DNA of 38,100 nucleotides from Verrucomicrobiia bacterium (GCA_035946615.1 DASYZB010000095.1:1-38100), one strand, 5' to 3'; shown: positions 7,397 through 16,036, counted from the first letter of the stretch. Notes: generated by a model not told the origin, from the sequence alone. A program made the numbers and translations.

Positions 7397-7582
7397 TTAT
7401 CCGGCGGGAGGTTGGGTTTTTGCCCGCACTAGCATCAGTTGGAAGTTGCCGGCGGGCAACTCGACGAGTTGAAGACCTCGTTTTTTGAGCAAGGGAACCA
7501 GCGGAACGAGGCGAGCGGCTCGGATCTGCTGGCGAGTCCAGCGGGGTGCTGGCGCACGGCCATCAGGGCAAGGGTTGGTCAC
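7397..7582 (-). CDS. Short hypothetical protein, possibly the truncated N-terminus of a toprim/CHC2-like protein
   Basis: A GTG at 7582 is preceded by a strong Shine-Dalgarno (GGAGGAAAGACT directly upstream), which decides the start. The 61-residue product contains 'RWTRQQIRAARLVPLVPLLK' and 'LQLVELPAGNFQLMLV'. The wording resembles the N-terminus of primase/toprim-like proteins seen on verrucomicrobial plasmids and integrative elements, but I recall this only loosely. The frame ends at 'AKTQPPAG', well short of any such protein, so it is probably truncated. The DNA on both sides (7302-7396 and 7583-7849) shows no other gene. Confidence 0.4.
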   Translation of the reverse strand: MTNPCPDGRAPAPRWTRQQIRAARLVPLVPLLKKRGLQLVELPAGNFQLMLVRAKTQPPAG

Positions 7583-7849
7583 AGTCTTTCCTCCAGTGAG
7601 GTTGAATGAGCACGTGATTGACTTGTTTGAGGTCCACCATGCGGGTCGGGGACGTATGCACATTCCTGCGCTGGCAGGGGAAATTCCCCATTCCCTCTTC
7701 GGCCGCGTTTGGCGAGATCGGCGAGCAATATATAAAGACACTGTCATCCCGTTAAATGTTAAAACATGTTGAAGATCAACTGGTTGGATGAATCTCTTGT
7801 TTCATTTTGCGACTCGGTGTTTGCAACTGATTCTGCCATAGGCACTTGC

Positions 7850-8044
7850 TCAAAGACGTTCTGCCGGAAGACGTCGCTGCCCGAAATCCTTTGAGCACCG
7901 CATGGCGCTGGTTGCAGAAGGCACTCGACGACTTCGTGGACACGAAAATGATTGCCGCTTGAACTTGACCGTTTTGTGAACTTCATTTTCGGCAAGTGGA
8001 TCTAGCGTCTCCTGGTAAACTTCGAGCTTGTGATGAGTGAGCAA
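7850..8044 (-). pseudogene. Possible remnant of a four-helix-bundle (23S rRNA IVP-like) gene
   Basis: The frame begins 'LLTHHKLEVYQETLDPLAEN', closely resembling the usual opening of four-helix-bundle proteins of the 23S rRNA intervening-sequence family ('L.H..LEVYQ..L'). The remainder ('EVHKTVKFKRQSFSCPRSRR') does not continue that fold, so only the 5' end seems preserved before a frameshift or junction. The start codon would be TTG. The family's function is unclear even when intact. Confidence 0.25.
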
Positions 8045-8101
8045 TCAGTCCCGGGCTGACCAAAACACTCACAAACAAAGGAAGGCAAAAGGCGCCTGCT
8101 A

Positions 8102-8182
8102 AATGTCCAAACTCCTGTCGCACGCAGAAAGCATGCGGCAGTGGCGGGACGGCGCTGTCACAGCGAAGAATGTCCAAACTCC
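8102..8182. repeat. Pair of 14-bp direct repeats
   Basis: AATGTCCAAACTCC occurs at 8102-8115 and again at 8169-8182, in the gap beyond the 3' end of the TolC-like gene. The intervening 53 bases show no gene. The function is unknown and they may be remnants of a longer repeat. Confidence 0.5.
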
Positions 8183-8206
8183 AGTCTCCTTCCAAAGGAG
8201 GAGACT
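8183..8206 (-). terminator. Hairpin directly after the TolC-like gene
   Basis: AGTCTCCT (8183-8190) and AGGAGACT (8199-8206) form an 8-bp stem with an 8-base loop, directly after the stop codon of the minus-strand gene. There is no run of T on the transcript side, so it may only be a 3'-end stabilising hairpin or a factor-dependent terminator. Confidence 0.35.
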
Positions 8207-9748
8207 CTACTTGAGATCGACGGTTAAATGATTTCTCTCGAGGGTGGCGCCTTCGGCAAAGGCCAGTTGCGCCAGGGCCTTGTTGTAATCGACCATGGCC
8301 TGCACCTCGGCGGTGCGCGCCGCGGTCAGGACTTCCTGCAACTCCAGCACAACAAAGCTGGTGGAAAGGCCGTTCTGCAACTTCTTTTGTTCCGCGGCGA
8401 GAGCGGCCTCGGCATAAGCGCGCGCTTTGCGGGTCGAGGCGACCTGGCTGAAACGCGACTGGGCCCGGTTCACGAAATCGGCGACCTGCAACAGGACGTC
8501 GTCCTCGGCCTTTTTAAGTTGGAGCTGGGCGATTTGCTTGTAGGCCTTGCTGGCCCTGTAATCGCTCCGTTCCTTGAGGTTGTACAATGGAAAGCTCACA
8601 ACGACGCCGTAGAAATACTGCTGATTATAGAAGCTGAGGGCGTCATTGAAGGATGTGCCCGGGCTCGTATCGACTCCCAGGCCGCCATAGCGTCCCACCA
8701 GGTCCAGTGTCGGGAAGAGTTGGTTCTTGCGGTATTGCACCACCACATCACTCTTTTCGATGGCCACTCGGGCCTCAATCAAATCCGGCCGGTTCTTCAA
8801 CGCGCTTAGAAAACCAGCCGAGCGGTTCAGCTCAGCCTGGATTGCCAGCAGCGCATCAGCCGGTTCCAAATCGACATCCGCCCAATCGCGGAAATTATCT
8901 GTCAAAAGGCTTTTCAAGCCGTTCTGCCTTGTAACCAGCGCCTCGCGCGCCGCGGTCAGGGCGGTCAGGGTGTTTTGGAGTTGCGTCTCGGCCTGGTCGC
9001 TGTCCAGCGGCGGCAAATCTCCGACCTCAACGCGCCGGCGGGTCTCCGCCACTAACTGCTGCCGCAGTTCGAGCGTCTTTTCCTGGACCCGGACGTCTTC
9101 CCGCGCTGCTATCAGGTCGTAATAGCTCAACTCGACGGCGAGCAAGGTCTTCATGATTTGAAATCGGAGCGCTTGCTCGGAGATTTTGAGGTCCTTGCGG
9201 TTCAACAGCAGGCGTTCCCGATCGGCATCGATCCAAAAATCGCGCAACAAATGCTGCTGCAGGTCCAGGCGCGCATCCGAAAAATAATTGTTGGTGCTGC
9301 GGATGCCGCCCGGAAAGACCGCGACATCGTTGGGATTGCCGCCGCGAAAATCCGTGCGGGCATTGTCTTCCCGCCCAAAAGCGCTTAGGTCATAACTCAA
9401 CCCAAATGGCAGAGCGCCCGCGAGGCTGGAACCAATCCTGTCCGCGTTGAGTTCATAAGGGAAATCCGGATTGAACTTTTGCGAATCGAAATCGCCCGGC
9501 TGGGACACAAACTCGTGCCGCGCATCGGCCGAGAAAGTGGGGATGTAGGCCCCATAAGCGCCGCTGAGATTGGCGTGGGCAATCGTGGTGTTGAGGTGTT
9601 CGATCTGGATGTCCAAATTTCGCCCGAGGGCCAGGTCGAAGCAGTCCCTCAAAGAAAGCCAGCGAGCGCGGGCTGCAGGCATTGTCTCTTGAGCGGACAC
9701 AGCTAGACAGGCCCAAGCGGTCAAAGCCAATAGGGATCGAGCACACAT
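8207..9748 (-). CDS. TolC-family outer-membrane efflux protein
   Basis: A 513-residue protein with a signal peptide ending near 'LAVSAQE' (residues 1-21). It has two tandem outer-membrane-efflux (OEP) repeats, about residues 30-250 and 290-500. Typical wording includes 'LSLRDCFDLALGRNLDIQIE', 'ELSYYDLIAAREDVRVQEKT', 'RRRVEVGDLPPLDSDQAETQ', 'NRPDLIEARVAIEKSDVVVQ', 'NQLFPTLDLVGRYGG' and 'DYNKALAQLAFAEG'. Such proteins form trimeric outer-membrane channels with a long periplasmic alpha-barrel and serve RND, ABC or MFS exporters. No inner-membrane pump or adaptor lies beside it here. It starts 33 nt after the SWIB gene stop on the same strand and could be read from the same transcript. The length is slightly greater than E. 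coli TolC. Substrate unknown. Confidence 0.9.
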   Translation of the reverse strand: MCARSLLALTAWACLAVSAQETMPAARARWLSLRDCFDLALGRNLDIQIEHLNTTIAHANLSGAYGAYIPTFSADARHEFVSQPGDFDSQKFNPDFPYELNADRIGSSLAGALPFGLSYDLSAFGREDNARTDFRGGNPNDVAVFPGGIRSTNNYFSDARLDLQQHLLRDFWIDADRERLLLNRKDLKISEQALRFQIMKTLLAVELSYYDLIAAREDVRVQEKTLELRQQLVAETRRRVEVGDLPPLDSDQAETQLQNTLTALTAAREALVTRQNGLKSLLTDNFRDWADVDLEPADALLAIQAELNRSAGFLSALKNRPDLIEARVAIEKSDVVVQYRKNQLFPTLDLVGRYGGLGVDTSPGTSFNDALSFYNQQYFYGVVVSFPLYNLKERSDYRASKAYKQIAQLQLKKAEDDVLLQVADFVNRAQSRFSQVASTRKARAYAEAALAAEQKKLQNGLSTSFVVLELQEVLTAARTAEVQAMVDYNKALAQLAFAEGATLERNHLTVDLK

Positions 9749-9781
9749 CGAGCCCGATAGTGCGCAGTTCGAGGGGAAGGG

Positions 9782-10072
9782 TCAAACCCCTTTGACGTGT
9801 CCAAACACCAGCTTGGTCATCTCAAACATGCTGACCCGCTCCTTGCCGTCAAAAACAGCCTTGAGCTTTTCATCGGCTTTGATGAAGGTCTTGTTTTCGG
9901 GGTCCTGCAAATTATGGCTGCGGATGTAATCCCAAAGCTTGCGGGTGACATCCGTCCGCGCCACTGGCTGATTACCAATGACATCGGAGAGCTTATCATC
10001 CGGCTGCACGGGTTTCATAAAGGCTGCGCTGGGTCGTCGTTTGGTTTTGGGTTGTGAGGTCGTTTCGGCCAT
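9782..10072 (-). CDS. SWIB/MDM2-domain protein
   Basis: A 96-residue basic protein. Residues 18-90 form a SWIB domain: 'MKPVQPDDKLSDVIGNQPVA' then 'VTRKLWDYIRSHNLQDPENK', 'DEKLKAVFDGKERVSMFEM' and 'LVFGHV'. In eukaryotes the domain is found in chromatin remodelling complexes and in DNA topoisomerase tails. In bacteria, stand-alone SWIB proteins occur in chlamydiae and in several verrucomicrobial and planctomycete lineages and are thought to bind nucleoid DNA. The short lysine-rich N-terminus ('SQPKTKRRPS') fits nucleic-acid contact. The ATG at 10072 has an upstream AGAGGA at suitable spacing, so I chose it over longer in-frame extensions. It lies between the glycoside hydrolase and the TolC-like gene, all on the minus strand. 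Confidence 0.88.
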   Translation of the reverse strand: MAETTSQPKTKRRPSAAFMKPVQPDDKLSDVIGNQPVARTDVTRKLWDYIRSHNLQDPENKTFIKADEKLKAVFDGKERVSMFEMTKLVFGHVKGV

Positions 10073-10145
10073 ACTGGTATCCTCTTTCGCCCAAAACCTA
10101 TGTTCTCCCGGGAATACCGCCATAGGGTCTTCACCCAAGGGCGGC

Positions 10146-13055
10146 TTAAGGCATTGCCACTGCGCGGTAGTACCGTTGCGCAAAGGATGCGGCCTGGGGA
10201 TCGCTGATGGTAACCAGGCCGTTGGCCGGCAAGGCGTTCGTCATGACGGGGGTCCAGTGGGCCAGGTCCGTTGATGCCTCGATAACATAAGTTGCCAGTG
10301 GCGCGCCGGTGAGCGTGAAGCCCAATCCGCCACCGGACAGTGATTGGGTATTTGTCAAAACCGGTGGGCCGCTGGCGCTCACGGAGACGGAGTTGGTCCC
10401 AAAGGCTCGACGGCCATCCGGCCACTGCACCTCAGCTTCGACCCAATAATTGGTCGATTGTGGTCCTGGTGTGAAAGTAAAGCTCTGGGCGCCAAAAGTC
10501 GCTTCCTGGCCGCTTGCTTCCCACACGATACGCGCGGCGGTCAGGTTGGTGTCCGCCACATTCAGCGTCACGGTTACCGGTTGTCCAACGAGCCTAACGC
10601 CGGCAGGCGCAATAAGGGTTGCATTAGTCCCGTGCCATGGTTGCCCGGCGAGGGAGGTTCGTGCCGCGAGCCACGCGGTGGCGGCGAAGCTGCGCGCCAT
10701 GTCGGTTGTCGATCCCTCAGTCGAGACATTCCAATCATCGCACCAGCGGTCGTAGTAGGCATAAGGCGCGGTATCGGCCGAATCGTCTGGATAGGAAAGG
10801 GCCATGAGTTCCCAGCCGTAAGTCCAGACTGGCTGGAAGCCGGCGATAATGTTGCTGGCCGGCACGCCGTCTTTGGGCAGGGTGCGCCCGTCGTTCAGGG
10901 AGTATTGGTCCACGATGTTGCGCGGTCGTTTCCAGCCCAGGCCGCTGACGTAGGAAATGTTGACGGGGTTGCAGCCGCTTTCGTAGTTCATGTTGCGCAG
11001 CAGCGCATCCACGTACAAGGGGCTGGGATTGAATTGATAGGCAACCACCAAATCGAAGGCCTGCTCGGCGGAAAAGTACCAGCCGCCGCTGCGATAGGCC
11101 TTGTTGAGGTCGGGGAAACTGGTGCCATACGCGTTATCCTGGGACCAGCCGAGCATATCGTTGCCGGCGTTGGTAATGACATTGATGCACCTGGCCAGGT
11201 AATCCTGGTTGATTCGGCTGGCCGCCAACCTGCCGCTGCTGACAGCAAAGGCATAATCGCGAATTGCGTTGCCATAACAAACAGCCATGCGCTGCCAACC
11301 CCAGCGAAAGGTGGCCGGGTCGGCGGGATCGGGGAACCACGCGAAGAGATTTGATTGATACTGCGGGTTGCCGGTGGCCAGGAACAGTTCACAGGCAGCC
11401 CAGGCCAGTTCGTCATGGGCGGTGAAATCGTCGTCGAAATGCTGAACTTTCTGATAGGAGCCATCGATTCCAAATCGCGCGATGGCATTTGTCAGGAATT
11501 GCCAGCCCAGGAAGGCTTTGGCGAGGTAATTGCTGGCGGCTTGTGGATAGGCTTGCTTGAAATGAGGAGAAGAGGCGCACTGCGCCAGCGCCGCGACGGC
11601 CGCCGCCGTGGTGGCCGTGTTCTTGGGCCAGACAACCTGCGGGTCGCCATTCTCCGGCAGCACGTCCATTTCGTATTCGCGATATTGAGGATAGACCGAA
11701 TAGTAGAATCCGCCGTCTGCATCCTGCATCCTGGCCAGGAAATCGGCCTCCCATTTTGCTTCCTGGAGAACATCGCTGATTCCATCGCCGCTCTCCGGCA
11801 AGCCCAAATTGTCCAGGGCGCCAATACCCGGCAGCGAATCGGCCGCGAACACCAGGATATGGACCAGTTGCGCCCCGTTCCAGGTGACGCGGTTGTAATC
11901 GCCCGCCTCGAAATGGCCAGCGGACACCGAGACGGTTCCTTGATTTACGAATGGAAAAAGCTGCGCCGAATAATTCGTGAGGCCGGGCGCGATTTGCGGC
12001 GGGTTATCCGGGTTAACCTCGCTGGAATAGTTCAGAACAGTTTGCCAGGTGAAGGCAAAAGGCGCCGAGTCGTTGGTAGGCACGGCGGCGGGAGCTACGT
12101 GGTCGATACCATGAGTAAAGCGGGTGAATGGCAACACCACCGCGCAGCCGCTGCGCTGCTCGTACATCCCCAAGGCGTACGTGCGGGCGAAATCCATCGC
12201 AATGCCCTCGTCAATCCGGAATGGGAGCGACGCGCCCATTCCCGGGACGACGAGCCGGTATTCACCGGGGGCGGTCAAACTGCTGAAATCGGCTTCATAA
12301 ACTTTCTGGTAAGGCGTTGGGGTATAATTATAGCCAACATCCGGGCGCAGAGTCAGCGTGCCCTGGTATAGAGTGGCGCCGCTTTGGGTGCTCACAACAA
12401 AGAAGGCGTTGGTCGGGATTGGCATTTCACCAAGGTCTCCCAGGTAGTAGCCGACAGCCGCCTTTTTCGGGTAAGCAGGCAGGTAGCCTTCCTCGTTTAT
12501 GTGAATCGCCGGGTTGAACCGGAGCGGGTCAGCCACAGCCGCAAAGGCCATGTTGGCCGGCCAGAGCGTTCCATCATTGACCACCTGCACCGAGGCGCCG
12601 GTTGGAATGGGATTGGTCAATTGCAGATACAGTTGATTACCGATTCGCAAATCCCATGTCAGCAGCGGCGCGTAAAGAGCGCGGCGTTTAAATCCTACCC
12701 CCGCTACAAAGCGGGTTTGGCCATTGACCAGCACTTGCAGGCTCGACATGTTCGGCGCGACAAATGCCTGCTGGTCATTCACCCAGTCCCATCCTTGGAC
12801 GCGCCCCGGGTCGGGTTGCTTGGTATTGACCAGAAAAAGTTCGAGCAAATTGGGGGAGAGAATGTGGAGGGCGTTGGCCCCAATTTGTGGCGTTTGAACA
12901 TCTGCAGGCGAGGGAATCGCTGCGGACAAGGAGCTGCAAAACCACAGCGCAGGTAAAAAGCGCAGACCCCATTGCACCGGGTTGCAAGCGGCCTTGGCCG
13001 CATCATTGTGAAATGCAGAAACCAGCCTGTAAACGAGAGACCTGTTGCGTTGCAT
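10146..13055 (-). CDS. Glycoside hydrolase family 9 protein (cellulase-like), secreted
   Basis: A 969-residue protein with a long N-terminus and a hydrophobic signal segment ('WGLRFLPALWFCSSLSAA', about residues 29-46). Residues 50-185 look like an N-terminal beta-domain, 190-290 like the Ig-like CelD_N domain ('FNPAIHINEEGYLPAYPKKA'), and 295-800 form the family 9 (alpha/alpha)6 barrel. The catalytic-base motif reads E383-A-G-D386-Y instead of the usual DAGD-Y, and E780 ('NVSTEGST') is the likely acid. Residues 805-890 form an Ig-like domain, and the last 60 or so carry the 'YVIEASTDLAHWTPVMTN' module frequent in Verrucomicrobiota secreted proteins. Family 9 enzymes cut beta-1,4-glucans such as cellulose or xyloglucan; the exact substrate is unknown. 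It is transcribed towards the SWIB gene, 73 nt away. Confidence 0.85.
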   Translation of the reverse strand: MQRNRSLVYRLVSAFHNDAAKAACNPVQWGLRFLPALWFCSSLSAAIPSPADVQTPQIGANALHILSPNLLELFLVNTKQPDPGRVQGWDWVNDQQAFVAPNMSSLQVLVNGQTRFVAGVGFKRRALYAPLLTWDLRIGNQLYLQLTNPIPTGASVQVVNDGTLWPANMAFAAVADPLRFNPAIHINEEGYLPAYPKKAAVGYYLGDLGEMPIPTNAFFVVSTQSGATLYQGTLTLRPDVGYNYTPTPYQKVYEADFSSLTAPGEYRLVVPGMGASLPFRIDEGIAMDFARTYALGMYEQRSGCAVVLPFTRFTHGIDHVAPAAVPTNDSAPFAFTWQTVLNYSSEVNPDNPPQIAPGLTNYSAQLFPFVNQGTVSVSAGHFEAGDYNRVTWNGAQLVHILVFAADSLPGIGALDNLGLPESGDGISDVLQEAKWEADFLARMQDADGGFYYSVYPQYREYEMDVLPENGDPQVVWPKNTATTAAAVAALAQCASSPHFKQAYPQAASNYLAKAFLGWQFLTNAIARFGIDGSYQKVQHFDDDFTAHDELAWAACELFLATGNPQYQSNLFAWFPDPADPATFRWGWQRMAVCYGNAIRDYAFAVSSGRLAASRINQDYLARCINVITNAGNDMLGWSQDNAYGTSFPDLNKAYRSGGWYFSAEQAFDLVVAYQFNPSPLYVDALLRNMNYESGCNPVNISYVSGLGWKRPRNIVDQYSLNDGRTLPKDGVPASNIIAGFQPVWTYGWELMALSYPDDSADTAPYAYYDRWCDDWNVSTEGSTTDMARSFAATAWLAARTSLAGQPWHGTNATLIAPAGVRLVGQPVTVTLNVADTNLTAARIVWEASGQEATFGAQSFTFTPGPQSTNYWVEAEVQWPDGRRAFGTNSVSVSASGPPVLTNTQSLSGGGLGFTLTGAPLATYVIEASTDLAHWTPVMTNALPANGLVTISDPQAASFAQRYYRAVAMP

Positions 13056-13316
13056 TGCCTTTCATCGTTAGGCCATTCAGCCCAGTCAACAATAGGCACT
13101 CCTTCCCACTTTCGCCGGATGAATACCCTATGGGCCTTGGGCTCTAACAAGAGCAAACAGAGAAAGGAAATCTCTGTCCCTCCCTTTCCTCCTGTTCAAT
13201 TCCGGTCTGTGGCCGAAGCACGCACAACAATGCGAAGCAACAATGCGGGTGACACGGCGCTGCCCGGCTGCTATCTTCCGAGCTTGCCGTTAATTTAGGC
13301 AACGGGATTCTATTTT
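13056..13316. promoter_or_regulatory. Divergent intergenic region between GH9 and ilvD
   Basis: This 261-bp gap lies between two divergently read genes and must hold both promoters. No convincing -35/-10 pair can be assigned by eye. It contains the hairpin-forming element at 13156-13196 (see the separate entry). No small gene is evident. Confidence 0.4.
13156..13196. repeat. Intergenic purine/pyrimidine hairpin element, copy 1
   Basis: CAGAGA (13158-13163) pairs with TCTCTG (13171-13176). This is followed by pyrimidine-rich sequence ending TTTCCTCCTGTT (13185-13196), which is identical to 12 bases at 27771-27782. It looks like one member of a family of intergenic repeats in this genome. Confidence 0.45.
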
Positions 13317-15581
13317 ATGCGCTCTGATGTGATTAAGAAAGGCTTCGAACGCGCCCCGCATCGCTCTCTGCTGCGGGCGACCGGCTCGATTGAATCGGAA
13401 GCCGATTGGGACAAGCCATTTATCGCCATCTGCAACAGTTACACCGATTGCATACCGGGCCACGCCCATTTGAACGAGATTGGGATGCTGGTTAAGCGCC
13501 TGGTGCGCGAGGCCGGCGGCGTGCCGTTTATTTTCAACACCATTGGGGTCGATGACGGTATTGCCATGGGCCACGGCGGGATGAAGTATTCCCTGCCTTC
13601 GCGGGAGCTGATTGCCGATTGCGTCGAGACGATGGTCCGGGCGCACTGCTTCGATGGGATGGTGTGCATTCCCAACTGCGACAAGATCGTGCCGGGGATG
13701 TTGATGGCCGCCATGCGCCTGAATATACCGACGGTATTTGTCAGCGGGGGTCCAATGGCCGCCGGGGTGGCCTCCCACGCAGCAGACGGCGAATTGCCCG
13801 AGCACCTGCGGCCCGCGACGCAGAAGTCGGACTTGATAACGGTATTCAAGGGAGTGGCCGAGTTGCAGACAGGCAAGATTTCCGAGGCTGACCTCAAACG
13901 GCTTGAACAAAGCGCTTGCCCGACCTGCGGGTCGTGCTCGGGAATGTTCACGGCAAACTCGATGAACTGTTTGTGCGAAGCGCTGGGCATGGCGCTGCCC
14001 GGAAACGGGACGATCCTGGCGGTGTCGAAGGAGCGCGAGGCGCTCTATGACCGGGCGGCGCGGGCAATTATTGATTTGGTGAAGAAGGACCTCAAACCGC
14101 GTGACATCGCGACCGTGGAAGCCTTCGACAACTCCCTGGCGCTCGATGTGGCCATGGGCGGCTCGACCAATACGGTCCTGCACACCCTGGCCATCGCGCG
14201 TGAGGCGGGTGTTCCTTACGATATCAAGCGCATCGATGAGATTTCACGGCGCGTGCCGTGCGTATGCAAGGTGTCGCCCTCGTCCAATTATCATGTCCAG
14301 GATGTGCACCGCGCGGGAGGGATTCATACCATCCTGGGTGAACTCAAGCGCATGGGCGCCCTCAACCTGGATTGCAAAACAGTCACTGGCAAAACCCTCG
14401 GCGAGAATATCGACGAATGGGACGTGCGTTCGGCGCATGCGACGGCCTGGGCCAGGACCGCTCGAATCTCCGGCTGCTCGGCCCTGGTGCTCGACCCCAA
14501 TGACAAACTGGGCCCGGCAGCCCGCACCGCAAACGGAAATCTGGCGCCTAAACCCTTGATGTTTTTCCCCGCCGACCCGCGCGCCATTACATTATGGCGC
14601 CTGGCTGCGGCATTTAACGTTTCGGACGCAGCGGCTGCGGCTGCGCTCTTTACCGACGACGCTGAATTTCAGGTCAACGAGAACACGACGTGGAAAGGGC
14701 CCCAGGCCATTGAGGGCGGGTTGAAGGAGAAATTTGCCGAGTTCAAAGGGATGGTGCGGGCCGAGTTGGCCCAGCTCAAGGGAACGCCGGTGCTGCTCCT
14801 GTGGCAGTATGGGAAAGGCGGCGAGAAGAAGCGGTTCTGTTTGTTGCGGACCGGGCGCTTGCGGGGCTGGCAGATCAGCAAGGCCTATCACGAATATCGC
14901 CCGACACAGCTCGAAGAGGCCCAGCCCAGCGGCCTGATGCCTTACGATTCGGCCTTCATGTTTAACGCGCAGGATTGCATCCGTAACAAGGAAACTGCCT
15001 ACAGCGCCGATGGCGGCTTGGCGATTCTTTACGGCCAGCTTGCCCCTGATGGCAGCGTCGTCAAGACAGCCGGTATCAGCGATGCCTTTAAGGCCTATTG
15101 CGGGCCGCAGTTCGTGTTCGAGGGGCCGTCGATCGTTTTCGAAAGCCAGGAGGAGGCCTGCGAGGGCATCCTGGCCGGCAAGGTCAAAGCGGGTGACGTG
15201 GTCGTGATTCGCAATGAAGGCCCCCGTGGCGGGCCCGGGATGCAGGAGATGCTGTCGCCCACCAGTTATATTGTGGGCATGGGGTTGAGCGACAAAGTCG
15301 CCCTGATAACCGATGGCCGTTTCAGCGGCGGCACTGCGGGCGCTTGCATTGGCCACGTCTCTCCCGAGGCCGCTGAGGGTGGTCCGATAGGTTTGCTGCG
15401 CAATGGCGATCGATTGCGGATCGATTTCCCCAATCGGCGGATTGATATGGTCCTTACAGATTCTGAGCTAGCCGAGCGAAAGCAGGGCTGGCAAGCGGTC
15501 AAGCGCGACCTGAACGGCTGGCTCAAACGTTATCAAAAGCTAGTCACCAATGCCAGCCAGGGCGGCATTTTGACGAGCTAA
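13317..15581 (+). CDS. ilvD: Dihydroxy-acid dehydratase (IlvD/Edd family) with inserted NTF2/SnoaL-like domain
   Basis: IlvD dehydrates 2,3-dihydroxy-acids to 2-oxo acids in isoleucine and valine synthesis and uses an iron-sulfur cluster. The candidate cluster cysteines are C39 ('ICNSYTD'), C121 ('[11 protein letters not shown]') and C207 ('[13 protein letters not shown]'). The C-terminal domain has '[10 protein letters not shown]', '[10 protein letters not shown]' and '[11 protein letters not shown]'. The family is normally about 560 residues, whereas this protein has 754. The excess lies between '[11 protein letters not shown]' (about residue 362) and '[19 protein letters not shown]' (about 562), where the family has only about 30 residues. 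Within it, residues 422-525 resemble an NTF2/SnoaL-like domain ('[20 protein letters not shown]' then 'WKGPQAIEG', with a beta-rich end '[20 protein letters not shown]'). Both halves remain in one open frame. It could instead act on sugar acids, as other members of the family do. Confidence 0.88.
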   Translation: MRSDVIKKGFERAPHRSLLRATGSIESEADWDKPFIAICNSYTDCIPGHAHLNEIGMLVKRLVREAGGVPFIFNTIGVDDGIAMGHGGMKYSLPSRELIADCVETMVRAHCFDGMVCIPNCDKIVPGMLMAAMRLNIPTVFVSGGPMAAGVASHAADGELPEHLRPATQKSDLITVFKGVAELQTGKISEADLKRLEQSACPTCGSCSGMFTANSMNCLCEALGMALPGNGTILAVSKEREALYDRAARAIIDLVKKDLKPRDIATVEAFDNSLALDVAMGGSTNTVLHTLAIAREAGVPYDIKRIDEISRRVPCVCKVSPSSNYHVQDVHRAGGIHTILGELKRMGALNLDCKTVTGKTLGENIDEWDVRSAHATAWARTARISGCSALVLDPNDKLGPAARTANGNLAPKPLMFFPADPRAITLWRLAAAFNVSDAAAAAALFTDDAEFQVNENTTWKGPQAIEGGLKEKFAEFKGMVRAELAQLKGTPVLLLWQYGKGGEKKRFCLLRTGRLRGWQISKAYHEYRPTQLEEAQPSGLMPYDSAFMFNAQDCIRNKETAYSADGGLAILYGQLAPDGSVVKTAGISDAFKAYCGPQFVFEGPSIVFESQEEACEGILAGKVKAGDVVVIRNEGPRGGPGMQEMLSPTSYIVGMGLSDKVALITDGRFSGGTAGACIGHVSPEAAEGGPIGLLRNGDRLRIDFPNRRIDMVLTDSELAERKQGWQAVKRDLNGWLKRYQKLVTNASQGGILTS

Positions 15582-15640
15582 CAGGGTGGAGTGCAGGTAG
15601 CTGTAGATTCTTTGGGCTTTGGGAAGGTCCGAATGTCGGA

Positions 15641-16036
15641 CTATCCAATGAACAAGGAGCCAGGAATGCCCCGGTCCAGGGTAGCCAGCCGCACCGAGTG
15701 CTTCCGGGCCAATTCCACCAAGTGCCCATCGGTGACCGATTGCGGGCTCTTGACGAAGGCGGGCAGTTGATCTGCGCTGAGGTCGTCTGGAATGAGTTCG
15801 AACCGGATTCTCGAAGAGGACTTGAGCGCGCCAAGGGCTTGCTTGGCCGCAGCGATATCGGCTTGGAGGCCTGTCACCACAGCGACCCGCACAAACCCAA
15901 TTTCAGTAATCGAACAAGTATGAAAACCGGTGGCAGAGTCCAGGACTGAAACGTACCAATCCATGGCTTTGGCGTGCAAGGAATGCCCGGTGTGAGCGAG
16001 CGCAATCAGCGAATTGATGTCCAGCAGGTATCTCAT
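15641..16036 (-). CDS. vapC: PIN-domain ribonuclease toxin, VapC family
   Basis: A 131-residue protein with the PIN fold: N-terminal 'MRYLLDINSLIALAH' containing the first acidic residue (D6), a conserved Glu in 'CSITEIGFVRV', and the acidic 'SVTDGHLVELARKHSVRLAT' followed by 'LDRGI'. VapC toxins are magnesium-dependent endoribonucleases that cut tRNA or rRNA and are held inactive by the cognate VapB. The start codon overlaps the antitoxin stop by four bases (16033-16036), typical of a coupled toxin-antitoxin operon. The target is unknown. Confidence 0.9.
   Translation of the reverse strand: MRYLLDINSLIALAHTGHSLHAKAMDWYVSVLDSATGFHTCSITEIGFVRVAVVTGLQADIAAAKQALGALKSSSRIRFELIPDDLSADQLPAFVKSPQSVTDGHLVELARKHSVRLATLDRGIPGSLFIG

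Noticed and set aside
7302-7850. Possible insertion sequence between the Rhs piece and the TolC-like gene
   Set aside because: No transposase reading frame, terminal inverted repeats or target duplication could be seen; only short gene fragments.
8102-8182. Direct repeats considered as the start of a CRISPR array
   Set aside because: Only two 14-bp copies with a 53-bp interval, no third copy and no cas gene in the window.
1-8200. Whether the whole accessory region is one intact Rhs/conjugative island
   Set aside because: The relaxase, two of the Rhs pieces and the 7397-8044 genes are truncated, and no integrase, att site or tRNA target is visible, so an intact element cannot be claimed.
10344-12371. 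Two long plus-strand frames (336 and 338 codons) opposite the family 9 gene
   Set aside because: The minus-strand protein has a signal peptide, a catalytic domain and a coherent C-terminus. The plus-strand frames have none.
13290-14183. 297-codon minus-strand frame inside ilvD
   Set aside because: Antisense to strongly conserved IlvD motifs. GC-rich genes commonly leave such open shadows.
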